The notes below the pieces were generated by a model, which saw nothing but the letters and a program-made list of their open reading frames with translations, had not been told where the DNA came from and did not search any database. Of a stretch of DNA of 64,000 nt, positions 9,913-20,208 are shown piece after piece. Source of the stretch: Piezodorus guildinii (Eukaryota; Arthropoda; Insecta; Hemiptera; Pentatomidae). The stretch lies in contig CM041294.1 of NCBI GenBank assembly GCA_023052935.1, positions 18,996,635 to 19,060,634 of the forward strand, given 5' to 3'. The stretch's first letter is position 1. The number at the start of each line of letters is the position of its first letter. The position numbers were made by a program, and so were the translations under genes.

Positions 9913-9961
9913 AATAGAAACACACATTAAAATAGCACTTGTTTTAATGTGTGTTTCTATT
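9913..9961. repeat. Perfect 20-bp-arm hairpin at duplication boundary
   Basis: AATAGAAACACACATTAAAA is followed by a 9-nt loop and its exact complement. The left breakpoint of the 1588-bp tandem duplication lies in the loop. The second copy of the duplication begins in the same loop sequence and therefore lacks the left arm. Confidence 0.85.
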
Positions 9962-10067
9962 AGGTTGTTTCACATGAAATGTCCCTTTTTATAGTTTCTG
10001 AAATACATAAAGGATTTTGCAGGTCTCTGTTGTTTTCTTCCGAATGCTTACATATTTAAAGTAAACA
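9957..10067 (+). mobile_element. Mariner 5' terminus fragment
   Basis: It begins with the mariner TIR TATTAGGTTGTTTCACATGA and continues through the same untranslated leader found at 33848 ('ataaaggattttgcaggtct'). The match stops before any coding sequence. Confidence 0.8.
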
Positions 10068-10905
10068 AGTTCAGTCCATAATATCCCCATCCCGGGCGCC
10101 ATACTCATACCTTCTTGAACACGATCATGGCTCCGTTTGAGTCGAACCAGCTAAAATTAGGTATTTAGGTTTTTCAGATGGAACGATATAATAAAGCTTT
10201 AATAAAAATTATATCAAATAAAGTGATCATGTTCGAATTTAATTAAAAGATATGTAAAGGCATTTTTATTTGCTAAATATGGCAAAAATGTTGACAGACT
10301 AAAGTTCTTAAATTCGTTTTACTCAAAACAAGTATTGTCATGAGTTACGTTTTATTAAACCTTCCACCACAATGGAAATAAGGGCAAATTATTTACTATA
10401 TTAGAAAATAGTACCTAATCGGTACATAGAGAAGTAATTGTAAGATTTACAACGGTTTCGCTAAATAACTTTCAATTCCGTTGGAAAGATATAATCAAGG
10501 ATGTTTAACTCACAACGGTAGTTTTCAAGGACGTGGGTAAGGATTTGTTTCGACATTCTCGTTTTCCACAATTGATAATAACTTCAATTATCCAATAAAT
10601 ATATGTAGTACAGTTTAATCAACTGATTTATTTGCCTTCGGGTAGTAGAAGAGTATTTATTCCTTTCATATTTGTTTTTTTGTGAAATAAATTTGGAGAA
10701 TGAGAAAAAAAACAATATCTTTTATAGATATGATGATATTTATTTTATGAATTGCCCATATATGTATATACAAAGAACATAAGAATTTCAAATATCAAGA
10801 AAAATTCTTGAAGTGACAATGTTTGACTGTGTGTATATATGAGAGAAGTTGGTTCGGGTTGCAGTCAATTTAACACACAATTAAGCGTAAACTTAATTTA
10901 TTGGT

Positions 10906-10943
10906 GCCGACGTTTCGGCCTAAATTATAGGCCTTCTTCAGGG
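10906..10943 (-). ncRNA. Hammerhead-like motif in duplication unit 1
   Basis: On the minus strand: CTGAAGA, stem II GGCCTA/TAGGCC with a short loop, GAAA, CGTC, GGC. It belongs to the same subtype as the motif at 31787. Stem I is weak here (ACC against GGC). Predicted cleavage would follow ACGTC. Confidence 0.5.
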
Positions 10944-10997
10944 TGGTTGCGTGTGCTGAGAAGGCGTCAGTCAACAACGGTTGTGTGTATTAGACGC

Positions 10998-11153
10998 AAT
11001 CGTAAAAGTTAATGGAGAGTGATGAAAAGCCGATGAAACAAACTGATTGTTGTAGATAAAAATACAATAGAATGTTAAATAAAACATGTTTCTATTAAAA
11101 ATTGATTTCAACTACGATGGTAAGAGGAAGTCGTGTCTTGTACACACCAGATT
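10998..11153 (+). mobile_element. AF1 3'-end fragment in unit 1
   Basis: It shares 'gagagtgatgaaaagccgat' -type sequence and the ending GTAAG..GAAGTCGTGT...CACCAGAT with the AF1 3' end. It is more diverged than other AF1 copies. Confidence 0.65.
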
Positions 11154-11521
11154 TATCTATGATGGGCTAAACAAAAAAAATTAACGTTGATTAGCAATTT
11201 ATCTAAAACACCAATGTATTATATATTTTTTAATTTTTCTGTTTGACGCTAATTAGTTTTAGTAGTGATGTGGTACAATTAATATAGAAACTGTACTAAA
11301 TCTATAGTTAACAACGGAATAGTTGAGCCATCACGATATTCCAGTTAGGGTTCGGGAAGCTTCCATTTGTGTAAGTGCTATCGCCTGCAAGAATCTTCCT
11401 TCGACATTTTCTCATGAAAAACATCTCAGGAATTCGACCTTGTTAGTCTACATCTAAGGTCGTACTTCATTCTCTACAATTAACCGTAACCGAGGGAAAA
11501 ATTCACAGAAATAGCACACAA

Positions 11522-13110
11522 AGCACTTGTTTTAATGTGTGTTTCTATTAGGTTGTTTCACATGAAATGTCCCTTTTTATAGTTTCTGAAATACATAAAG
11601 GATTTTGCAGGTCTCTGTTGTTTTCTTCCGAATGCTTACATATTTAAAGTAAACAAGTTCAGTCCATAATATCCCCATCCCGGGCGCCATACTCATACCT
11701 TCTTGAACACGATCATGGCTCCGTTTGAGTCGAACCAGCTAAAATTAGGTATTTAGGTTTTTCAGATGGAACGATATAATAAAGCTTTAATAAAAATTAT
11801 ATCAAATAAAGTGATCATGTTCGAATTTAATTAAAAGATATGTAAAGGCATTTTTATTTGCTAAATATGGCAAAAATGTTGACAGACTAAAGTTCTTAAA
11901 TTCGTTTTACTCAAAACAAGTATTGTCATGAGTTACGTTTTATTAAACCTTCCACCACAATGGAAATAAGGGCAAATTATTTACTATATTAGAAAATAGT
12001 ACCTAATCGGTACATAGAGAAGTAATTGTAAGATTTACAACGGTTTCGCTAAATAACTTTCAATTCCGTTGGAAAGATATAATCAAGGATGTTTAACTCA
12101 CAACGGTAGTTTTCAAGGACGTGGGTAAGGATTTGTTTCGACATTCTCGTTTTCCACAATTGATAATAACTTCAATTATCCAATAAATATATGTAGTACA
12201 GTTTAATCAACTGATTTATTTGCCTTCGGGTAGTAAGAAGAGTATTTATTCCTTTCATATTTGTTTTTTGTGAAATAAATTTGGAGAATGAGAAAAAAAA
12301 CAATATCTTTTATAGATATGATGATATTTATTTTATGAATTGCCCATATATGTATATACAAAGAACATAAGAATTTCAAATATCAAGAAAAATTCTTGAA
12401 GTGACAATGTTTGACTGTGTGTATATATGAGAGAAGTTGGTTCGGGTTGCAGTCAATTTAACACACAATTAAGCGTAAACTTAATTTATTGGTGCCGACG
12501 TTTCGGCCTAAATTATAGGCCTTCTTCAGGGTGGTTGCGTGTGCTGAGAAGGCGTCAGTCAACAACGGTTGTGTGTATTAGACGCAATCGTAAAAGTTAA
12601 TGGAGAGTGATGAAAAGCCGATGAAACAAACTGATTGTTGTAGATAAAAATACAATAGAATGTTAAATAAAACATGTTTCTATTAAAAATTGATTTCAAC
12701 TACGATGGTAAGAGGAAGTCGTGTCTTGTACACACCAGATTTATCTATGATGGGCTAAACAAAAAAAATTAACGTTGATTAGCAATTTATCTAAAACACC
12801 AATGTATTATATATTTTTTAATTTTTCTGTTTGACGCTAATTAGTTTTAGGTAGTGATGTGGTACAATTAATATAGAAACTGTACTAAATCTATAGTTAA
12901 CAACGGAATAGTTGAGCCATCACGATATTCCAGTTAGGGTTCGGGAAGCTTCCATTTGTGTAAGTGCTATCGCCTGCAAGAATCTTCCTTCGACATTTTC
13001 TCATGAAAAACATCTCAGGAATTCGACCTTGTTAGTCTACATCTAAGGTCGTACTTCATTCTCTACAATTAACCGTAACCGAGGGAAAAATTCACAGAAA
13101 TAGCACACAA
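11522..13110 (+). repeat. Tandem duplication, unit 2
   Basis: The second, almost identical unit (1589 bp). It contains the same mariner end (about 11545-11655), hammerhead-like motif and AF1 fragment (about 12586-12741). After it the sequence reads AGCATTTTT where unit 1 is followed by AGCACTTG. Confidence 0.93.
12494..12531 (-). ncRNA. Hammerhead-like motif in duplication unit 2
   Basis: An identical copy of the motif in unit 1, placed 1588 bp downstream by the duplication. Confidence 0.5.
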
Positions 13111-13405
13111 AGCATTTTTATCACGATCCAATAAAATAAATTATTGTTTTAATAACATTAAAAATGCCACTGTCTATATTAGATTAATGCTTATTTTCTT
13201 AATAAATAGTTTACATAAGTAAGTAATGTAAAAATTTATTTTATGTTGTTAGAGTTAGGATATTGGAATAGGTGCTCAACCTCTTGGTCATTAGCACCGA
13301 ATATATTATAGTAACAGATTTTTTTATAACTAGTTCAAAATGATAAAACACAAATTTTTATTTACCTAATGTTTAAAAATTAATTTTTTCACTTTTTTCA
13401 TTTTT
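13111..13405. other. AT-rich spacer
   Basis: Nothing recognised between the tandem duplication and the following AF1 foldback. Confidence 0.5.
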
Positions 13406-14205
13406 ACTTTCACCTACTATATATAGTAAGAGAAAAAATTGCGATCGTGAACATTTTCGAATTACGGAAATACACATTTTAGGGTCTCCTGAGTCCAAAT
13501 AACCACGTACCGCAAAAAGGTCTGTGTGTGGTAACTCCTGAGCGGAAACGGTAAGTCCTATGAAACTGAAATTTCATATTTAAGACAATTATACGCCCGA
13601 GATGTTACAAAACTTTTTTCATCAAAATGAGCTAACCAGAATAGGCACTTTACACTATGCATTTTGCACCTTTTTTCGATTTCCACAAAAATTGCATCAA
13701 AAAATATATTTTCTCTTTACTTCTTTTAGTTGATTATCAATTTCGTTCGACTTTTGAGCTGTTTTTTAAAAATCTCAATCAGATGATTTGGTCAATTTCA
13801 TAAAACCTACAAAATTAAATGTTCTTTAGAGGAAGAAATTTTAAAATATCAGCATTTAAGCCCTGTCAGACCATTTCAATCAGAATGAAACCTACATGAT
13901 ATTAAAGCCAATTAAATTTTACATCGATATAGCGAGTTTAATCAAAATCATTAGAGCCATTTCTGAGAAAATCGTAAAAAGGTGCAAAATGCATGGGGTA
14001 GAGTGGCTCTTCTGGTTAGCTGATTTTGATAAAAAAGTTATTGTAACATCTCGGGACTATAGTTGTCTTAAATATGAAATTCGACTTGGTCATTTGGACT
14101 CAAGGGACCCTAAAACGTGTATTTCCGGTGAAAACTCGAATTCACGAGTTTCACGATCGCAATACTTTCCCTTACTATATATTTCATATATAGGTAGGTG
14201 AAAGT
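13406..14205. mobile_element. AF1 foldback (two copies head to head)
   Basis: The first 290 bp read like the AF1 5' part on the plus strand. From about 13735 the same family runs on the minus strand and ends in GTAGGTGAAAGTA. Both outer ends therefore carry the ACTTTCAC terminus. The shared blocks include 'gcaccttttttcgattt' and its complement, and 'aagccctgtcagaccatttc'. An open frame across the right half is an accident of the repeat. Confidence 0.75.
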
Positions 14206-14901
14206 AAAAATGTGAGAAAAACATGATTTATTTCAAAAAATGATACCATCGGTTTGAACGATGCATTTGGATCCAAAAGTAGCATTATAAGGTGTTATGT
14301 CTATTCAGAAGACCTTCCACAAAATGGTTTATAGACCATTCAACTACTCCTTACAAGGCGTTCCACACCTCTTGATAAAGTATCAACTCGACTAGTGAAA
14401 ATATATTCTCAGAGTGTGATTGTCCTGGAGCAGCCATCCGTGAATGAGGTATCAAATGGAATGGAGGACTAGAGTTTGTTTATTAATTTCCATCTGAGTT
14501 CCTGAGGTTCGCTGGAGCGTGGTTCCTCCGACGAAGACTTCTCAGGAGTGGCCCACTCTTATACTGCTAGAAGGAGAAGACCAAAAGGAATGGAAGTATT
14601 TCTCAATTCCTTAAGAAATTGATTTATTCTTTTATGTTTCCAAATATAGGATTCTAAAAGCATTGATTGACTTAAAAGTTCTCATCTGATTCTCATACTC
14701 AGGAAAATCATTCTGAACATGTATTAAATTTATTGATAAGCCAGAACAACTGAGTAATTATTCCATGCAATACTTTTGATAACGTTTGTTCAAGAATAAA
14801 ATTATTCTTTCAGTAATTTAATTTTTTAGAAAAAACACATGATATAAACCCATTAAATCAATATACAAAATGTTAACATTTATACTGTCTATAATACTAT
14901 T
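14206..14901. other. No gene recognised
   Basis: Mixed-composition DNA, slightly GC-richer at 14330-14560. No protein family or repeat was identified. Confidence 0.45.
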
Positions 14902-15745
14902 ACTTTCACTTACTATATATAGTAAGGGAAAGTATTGCGATCGTGAAAATTTTCGAATTCCAGTTTTAGGGTTCGGAAATACACATTTTAGGGTCTCCCG
15001 AGTCCAAATAACCAAGTCCCAAAAAAGGTCTGTGTGTGTGTGTGTGGTAACTCCCGGGCGGAAACGAAAAGTCCTATGAAACTAAAATTTCATAGAGGCC
15101 CGAGACGTGACAAAACCTTTTACATCAAAATGGGCTTACCAGAAGAGCCACTTTAAACCATGCATTTTGCACCTTTTTTCGATTTTCTCAAAAATGGTCA
15201 AGACCATTTTGATTAAACTCGCTATATCAATGTGAAATGTAATGGGCTTTAATATCATGTAGGTTTCATTCTGATTAAAATGGTATAACAGGGCTTAAAT
15301 GCCGATATTTTAAACATTCTTCTCCTAAAGTACCTTTAATTTTGTTGATTCTATAAAAATAACTATATTATCTTGTTACCAGTGATGAAAAACCGGTAAA
15401 TATATATAATGAATGAATTCGATATCCAACTAAAGAAGAAAACAGAAAACATATTTTTTTAATGCAATTTTTTGTTTTTGAACATAAGAACAGTAATATA
15501 CTTGTATAATATACCGTTGGAAAGCTAAAGATTTTAGAAAAAATACTATCTCATACATAAGCTTTTAAAAGTTAATAGAGAGTGATGAAAAGCCGATAAA
15601 ACTAAGTGAAAGAAATTCAATAGAAATTCCATTTAATTAATTCTTTATTGGTTTCAAACATTTTTATCTTTTACTGAAATCGAAAATTCTTTAATAAATT
15701 CTAAAAATGGAGGTAAGTGAAAGTCGTGTGTTGCCCGCACCAGAT
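14902..15745 (+). mobile_element. AF1 repeat copy C
   Basis: It runs from ACTTTCACTTACTATATATA to GCCCGCACCAGAT with small internal deletions. The GT microsatellite at about 15030-15046 is retained. It is AT-rich throughout and non-coding. Confidence 0.8.
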
Positions 15746-16297
15746 TTTTTTAATGATAAAAATGTGATATTTAACAAAATATATTTCTAAACAGATGTCA
15801 CTCCCAAATTAAGAAATTTCTGGAGGAAAAGGCATTACAATAGCTAATTGAAGGTTCCTATGACAGTAAGCACATCTTTACCTGGCCTCCACTGTTCTTC
15901 TCCTACCTGCTGTACCCTACAAGTGTGCAGTATGGTAACTGTCATTCAGCTACGTACCTCTTGGGGGCTTTATGCTTTTGTAAAATTTCAAGCTTTTTTA
16001 ATAAGTTTTTTACTGGTTTGATATGATGGTATGGCTGTTGTTAATTGTTGTCATGAACGTTTGTAGCAATTTTTTAAATTATTTTATACCGACAGAAAGT
16101 AGTTGAGGTTTAGCGCACTCGGAATCACTGTACCGAAATCTTTAAATCGCATTTGATAAAAAAAACAAGTCATTCCGGTTAAAAAAAATGTCTTTAATGA
16201 CTTACAGTAAGCCAATGAACACCCATGTAGACGAATAGCAGTAAGCTATGGAGTGAAGTAATGAATTGTATATGAGAAAGTGTTTTAAAAAATATAA
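15746..16297. other. No gene recognised
   Basis: AT-rich with a slightly GC-richer part at 15880-15970. No domain or repeat is identified until the hammerhead-like motif that follows. Confidence 0.4.
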
Positions 16298-16332
16298 GTC
16301 TTGAGAATGGGGAAACAACCCCGAAACGTTGA
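16298..16332 (+). ncRNA. Degenerate hammerhead-like motif
   Basis: A stem of GGGG/CCCC followed by GAAACGTTG resembles stem II, GAAA and the start of stem III of the other motifs. The CTGANGA box is replaced by CTTGAGA, so activity is doubtful. It may mark the decayed end of a Penelope-like element. Confidence 0.35.
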
Positions 16333-16446
16333 TAGATGATGTGAATGGTTATGAAATGAAATAAATAATTAACAAAAGGAAGTTAAGGTGTGCTCATTTA
16401 AATGTTAACATTAAGAAAAACTTCCAGAAAAATTAAAAAAGAAAAG

Positions 16447-16545
16447 AATAATTATTTGTTTTGTTGTTATAGCCGGGAAGTGACGACCCTTTGGTATGGA
16501 TACCCTCTTGTGGCACACCTAACCTGTAGAAAGCGGGTAACCAAA
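16447..16545 (+). mobile_element. Fragment of SINE family S2 body
   Basis: AGCGGGTAACCAAAAAT matches, in the same sense, the body of the tRNA-derived SINE at 31918-32160. The tRNA head is absent. Confidence 0.45.
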
Positions 16546-17201
16546 AATGGAGAAAAACATTCTTAAAAGTAAAATATTATAGAATATTTAAATGGTATTC
16601 AAAGTGTTAGTAATGGAACGACAAAAACAGACATCAAGCCTTGATAACAATTATAAAATTGGCTTAATAACAACCATGCAATAAAAAAAAATAACAGAAG
16701 AAATAGCAACGAAAACAACTCTTTCGCAAAACAGACAATAGTCAAAAAGTAAGGAAAATAAGAAAAAAACAAATTAAGTTAAGCACTTAAAAGAAAAAAC
16801 ATTAATTTACGAGAGAGAAAAACAATGACAAAATCACATATTACAACGCATTACCAATATGTGCAGTACTTAATGGAACGTTCATTGAAAAAGATACTCG
16901 GCACTGAAAGGAATTTACTTAAACACATTAAACCATAATGATAGAACAAGAGTATGTTATAAATTGAAAGGAGAAGATATAGACAGCGTGAGAACTTGAA
17001 GGCCTCGTCGCGATAAAAACGTTTTGAACGAAAAATAAGAATGTATAATGATGTCGTATATAAGAATTGTAATTGGATATTTATGTGTAATATATCTATT
17101 TAATAGCTATCAATCAATAAACTGGCTCTTGTGTGGATTAGTCTCGTTTCTGAAAACTTAGAATTAGTCTAGACATGAATTATACTATATTATAATATTT
17201 T
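16546..17201. other. AT-rich DNA, no gene recognised
   Basis: Dense A-rich low-complexity sequence with no open frame of interest. Confidence 0.5.
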
Positions 17202-17234
17202 TATTGGGTTTTGTCACATGAAATGTCCGTTTTT
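17202..17234 (-). mobile_element. Solitary mariner TIR
   Basis: TATTGGGTTTTGTCACATGA followed by AATGTCCGTTTTT matches the right-hand end of the mariner at 41955-42701 in reverse orientation. No adjoining transposon body is visible. Confidence 0.6.
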
Positions 17235-17333
17235 CGAACAAAGACACATCTATAATACAAGCAATATAGTAAAGTTAAAAATTTATTAAACAAGTAAAAA
17301 CCCTAAAGTAATTCTAAATGAAAAAAAAGAAAG

Positions 17334-17412
17334 AAGAATTTTGCTTGATATTTGAAATTCTTATGTTCTTTGTATGTACAAATATAGGCAATTCATATAA
17401 TAAATATCATCA
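17334..17412 (-). repeat. Reverse copy of part of the 1588-bp unit
   Basis: 'gatatttgaaattcttatg' and 'ggcaattcatataataaata' are the reverse complement of sequence near 12315-12395 (and 10727-10807). This shows that part of the duplicated unit is itself a dispersed repeat. Confidence 0.55.
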
Positions 17413-17413
17413 T

Positions 17414-17672
17414 ATCCTCACACTAGACTGAAACGACAAGAAACTGCTCGAAGATATCGATTACTACAACACTTACTAGACAAACGTTCAAAACTTCCAG
17501 TATATTACAAAAGACTCATTTACATCACTATTATCAGACCTATGGAATCGAGCTTTGGGGCTCTACGAAACCATTTAATTCCTCCCGCATCCAATCCTTA
17601 CAATCCAAAATCCTTCGCAAAATCCTGAATGTTCCTTATTTTGTTACAAATCAACTCATTCATAATGACCTA
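17414..17672 (+). pseudogene. Jockey-like LINE fragment, plus strand
   Basis: The translation contains RLKRQETARRYRLLQHLLDK and a following block on the KLPVYYKRLIYI pattern, which belong to the region downstream of the YADD motif in jockey-type reverse transcriptases. It lies in inverse orientation to the longer copy at 17.9-18.7 kb and overlaps it in content, so it is not simply the inverted 5' half of one insertion. Frame changes break it, and it ends at a mariner fragment. Confidence 0.7.
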
Positions 17673-17888
17673 TGAGGAGAATATGAGGGGTGCGGAAGAA
17701 CTTCGTAGTCCAGTTCTTTCAATTTTTGCACGGTATGTTTTAAAACATGCCGCTCAGTGAGATCATGAGGTACCCATGTATCGAGCTTTTTTACTTTCCC
17801 AATACACTTTAAATGTCTGGAAACGGTAGATGCACTTGCATTTAGTTGCGCTGAGAGTCCTTTAACTGTTTGGTAGGGGTTTCCTTCA
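17673..17888 (-). mobile_element. Internally deleted mariner fragment
   Basis: The minus strand matches the coding part of the mariners at 34.2-34.5 and 42.2-42.4 kb, including the same internal deletion (...GAGCGGCA joined to TGTTTTAAAACATA). Both termini are missing. It sits exactly at the junction between two oppositely oriented jockey-like pieces. Confidence 0.75.
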
Positions 17889-18670
17889 CTAACTATTTAA
17901 CTCAGTAGGTCCCGAGGTCACCTTCTTTTCAGTCGCCTTGGAGGGATATCAGGGATATCTAAGGAAGATAAATTACGGACAAGTGGATTTGTATGGGCAG
18001 GGAGTTTAGAATGAAAAGAGGAGTATCTATCACGGGCTATGTCTGCAACAAATGGGATGTTAAGGTCATTATAAATAAGTTGATTTGTAACAAAATAAGA
18101 AGCATTCAGGATTTTGCTAAGGATTTTGGATTGTAAGGAGTGGATGCGGGAAGAATTAGATGGTTTCGTAGAGCCCAAAAGCTCGATTATGTCCAATAGG
18201 TCTGATAATAGTGATGTAAATGAGTCTTTTGTAATATACTGGAAGTTTTGAACGTTTGTCTAGTAGGTGTTGTAGTAATCGATATCTTCGAGCAGTCTCT
18301 TGTCGTTTCAGTCTAGTGTGAGGATTCCGAGTAAGGCGCTTGTCAAGATGGAGACCTAGGTATCGGATTTGCTCAACGGGAGTAAAGTTATAAGGGTAAT
18401 GTTATTAAAGGATACTGGGGGGGCAGGAACTCATCGGTTTGCGACGAAGGGCAAAGGTGATTTGGTGGGATTTGTTCGGTTTTATTTTAATCCTTCAATT
18501 TTGACACCATTCTTCAATGGCTGTGATGTGGGACTGAAGGGTTTGGGATGCAGTAGATGGACGTTTAAGACACACGTGTCATCAGCATAAGTATTGAGGA
18601 CAGTATGAGGATGGAGTGGAATGTCAGCTGTATACCTTTTGGAATGAAATCGATTTTTTAAACACGTTTT
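17889..18670 (-). pseudogene. Jockey-like reverse transcriptase, C-terminal half
   Basis: On the minus strand the order is YTADIPLHPHTVLNTYADDT (the catalytic YADD box of the palm), an interrupted region, the RLKRQ-type block in the shared frame set, then the C-terminal block with SLQSKIL and DIARDRYSSF, ending at a stop near 17918 after RLKRR. At least two frame changes and several stops separate these parts. The element would have copied its RNA at a nicked target site. The N-terminal endonuclease and upstream RT motifs are missing, and the 3' UTR is cut off by the mariner fragment. The 3' end of the same family is preserved at 60.2-60.5 kb. Confidence 0.75.
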
Positions 18671-19070
18671 TAAAGTATTTTTATGTTTTCTAGATAAAAT
18701 CTCATGACGGATGTAAATAAAACGAATATGTAAAAATATCAATTACGAAAAAAATGTCCTTTAGTACATTTTGGAAATCAACGTCTCAATTTTTGGTAGC
18801 CTCCAATAATGTTTGCATACAAAGAAGTTGAGATACAAAGGGAAAGCTTCGTTAGGTATGGAACGGTTAATTCCCTTCTGTTCAGACCCGTGGAGAGGGC
18901 TCTCAGACCGCAGTTCCGCCAGATGGTTCTGACCACCTTTCAGGGAATATCGGGGCTTAATCTTCATCTACAATGGAACCATAGAGTGTCTGGGTCAATG
19001 TTTCACAGCTTTAGATCCTATTGAGATAGTATGAATTCCAGCACTATTGGAATTGCTGGAATCAGAAATA
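18671..19070. other. No gene recognised; contains a solitary MITE end
   Basis: At 18753-18796 the sequence TTTTGGAAATCAACGTCTCA and neighbours match one terminus of the MITE at 41045-41433. The following GC-richer part (18830-19020) has short open frames on both strands without a recognised family. Confidence 0.45.
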
Positions 19071-19078
19071 CTTCGAAG

Positions 19079-19215
19079 TAGGGGTGGGCATAATCGAATG
19101 ACGATTATCGGATCATTCGAATTAATCGATTAGCAGATTAATCGGTTTGGAGAAACGAATGATCATTCGAACTGAATCGTCTAACGTATAAGCTAAGCGA
19201 ACGAGCTTTTTTTTT

Positions 19216-19260
<45 letters not shown>

Positions 19261-19362
19261 CAGAAAGCATATTAATCATTCGATCATGAAATCATTCGAT
19301 TATTCAAATCATCGAAGTCCGATCATCCGATTATGAGGATCATTCGATTATGCCCACCCCTA
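19079..19362. mobile_element. hAT-like MITE copy 1
   Basis: It starts TAGGGGTGGGCATAATCGAA and ends with the complement. The interior consists mostly of ATCATTCGA-type repeats on both strands and a long T run. An exact 8-bp duplication CTTCGAAG (19071-19078 and 19363-19370) flanks it, the length typical of hAT transposons. No coding sequence. Confidence 0.9.
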
Positions 19363-19600
19363 CTTCGAAGTGCTCAAGAGTGAAACGTATGCGTGGGAAG
19401 ACCAGAACATGATGGCCTTTGGAAAATCTGGCAGAAGTTGAGTGAATGATAATGGAAGGTGACATCGGACAAATGTCACTTTCGCTACTTTCTGTATATT
19501 ATAACAGGATCTTCATTCATTTTTTTTTTTTTTTTTTTTGTAATGTTTTCTACTTTCAACTTTTTTTCATTTGTAATGCATATAAATATTAATTTTTTAT
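19363..19600. other. Spacer with poly-T run
   Basis: Contains the second hAT target duplication at its left end and a T run near 19520-19539. No gene. Confidence 0.5.
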
Positions 19601-19899
19601 TGTTAGGATCTTTTAATTAAAATGATCCATTTTCATTCAACTTTAATTTAATTTATTATTTTCTTCTCCCTACGTTTCGGCTTTTTTCCATTTTCAAGGG
19701 GTCTTTTAATATTCCATCATTATGCACAAATATAAATATATATTGTGTCACAATTTATCTCTGTAGAGTGGATGATAGCAACCATGACAGGGCTGGTCAG
19801 CCTATAATAGTTTTATTTTTATTTTTTAAATTGAATTATTATTATAATTATTAAATAAGTTCAATGAAAATGGATCATTTTAATTAAAAGAACCTAACA
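19601..19899. mobile_element. Inverted-repeat element with hammerhead-like motif
   Basis: About 43-bp terminal repeats, TGTTAGGATCTTTTAATTAA at the left and the near-exact complement at the right, enclose about 215 bp without an open frame. One degenerate hammerhead-like motif lies near the left arm, reading outward as in the HH1 elements. Confidence 0.65.
19667..19702 (-). ncRNA. Degenerate hammerhead-like motif
   Basis: On the minus strand: CCTTGAAAATGG, an A-rich loop, GCCGAAACGTAGG. The GCCGAAACGT part is conserved with the other motifs, but CTGANGA is replaced by CTTGAAA and stem II is short. This is probably a decayed relative. Confidence 0.35.
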
Positions 19900-20208
19900 A
19901 TACATTTATTCATTCAAACAACTTTTAATTGTAATAAAAATTAATTAATTTTTTATTTGTTTATACAACTTATAAAAATGAATGATCCAGAGAAAGCTTG
20001 ATAAACCGATTTTTATTAAGCATTGGGACCACAAAAAAGGTGGTCATGCTAAGCAGATTAAGGAAGATCTCAAAAGAGTCGATATTATGGAGAACGATTG
20101 TCTGGCAAGGTATAATACCGAAAAATAAGCTTCCGATAGAGGCAGAATCAAAATTTGAAGAAAAGAAAATGATCTGTGAAAAGAAGAGCCGAGCAATTAA
20201 TAAGAATA

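Larger units (their letters stand above)
9934..11521 (+). repeat. Tandem duplication, unit 1 (1588 bp)
   Basis: This unit is followed directly by a nearly identical unit; I see only single-base indels between them. It contains a mariner 5' end, unassigned AT-rich sequence, a hammerhead-like motif and an AF1 3' fragment. The four bases AGCA occur at both junctions, which suggests a microhomology-mediated or replication-slippage event. The near-identity implies a recent event or an assembly artefact. Confidence 0.93.

Noticed and set aside
13896..14201. 101-codon open frame
   Set aside because: It lies wholly within an inverted AF1 copy and related copies do not keep the frame. No domain is recognisable.
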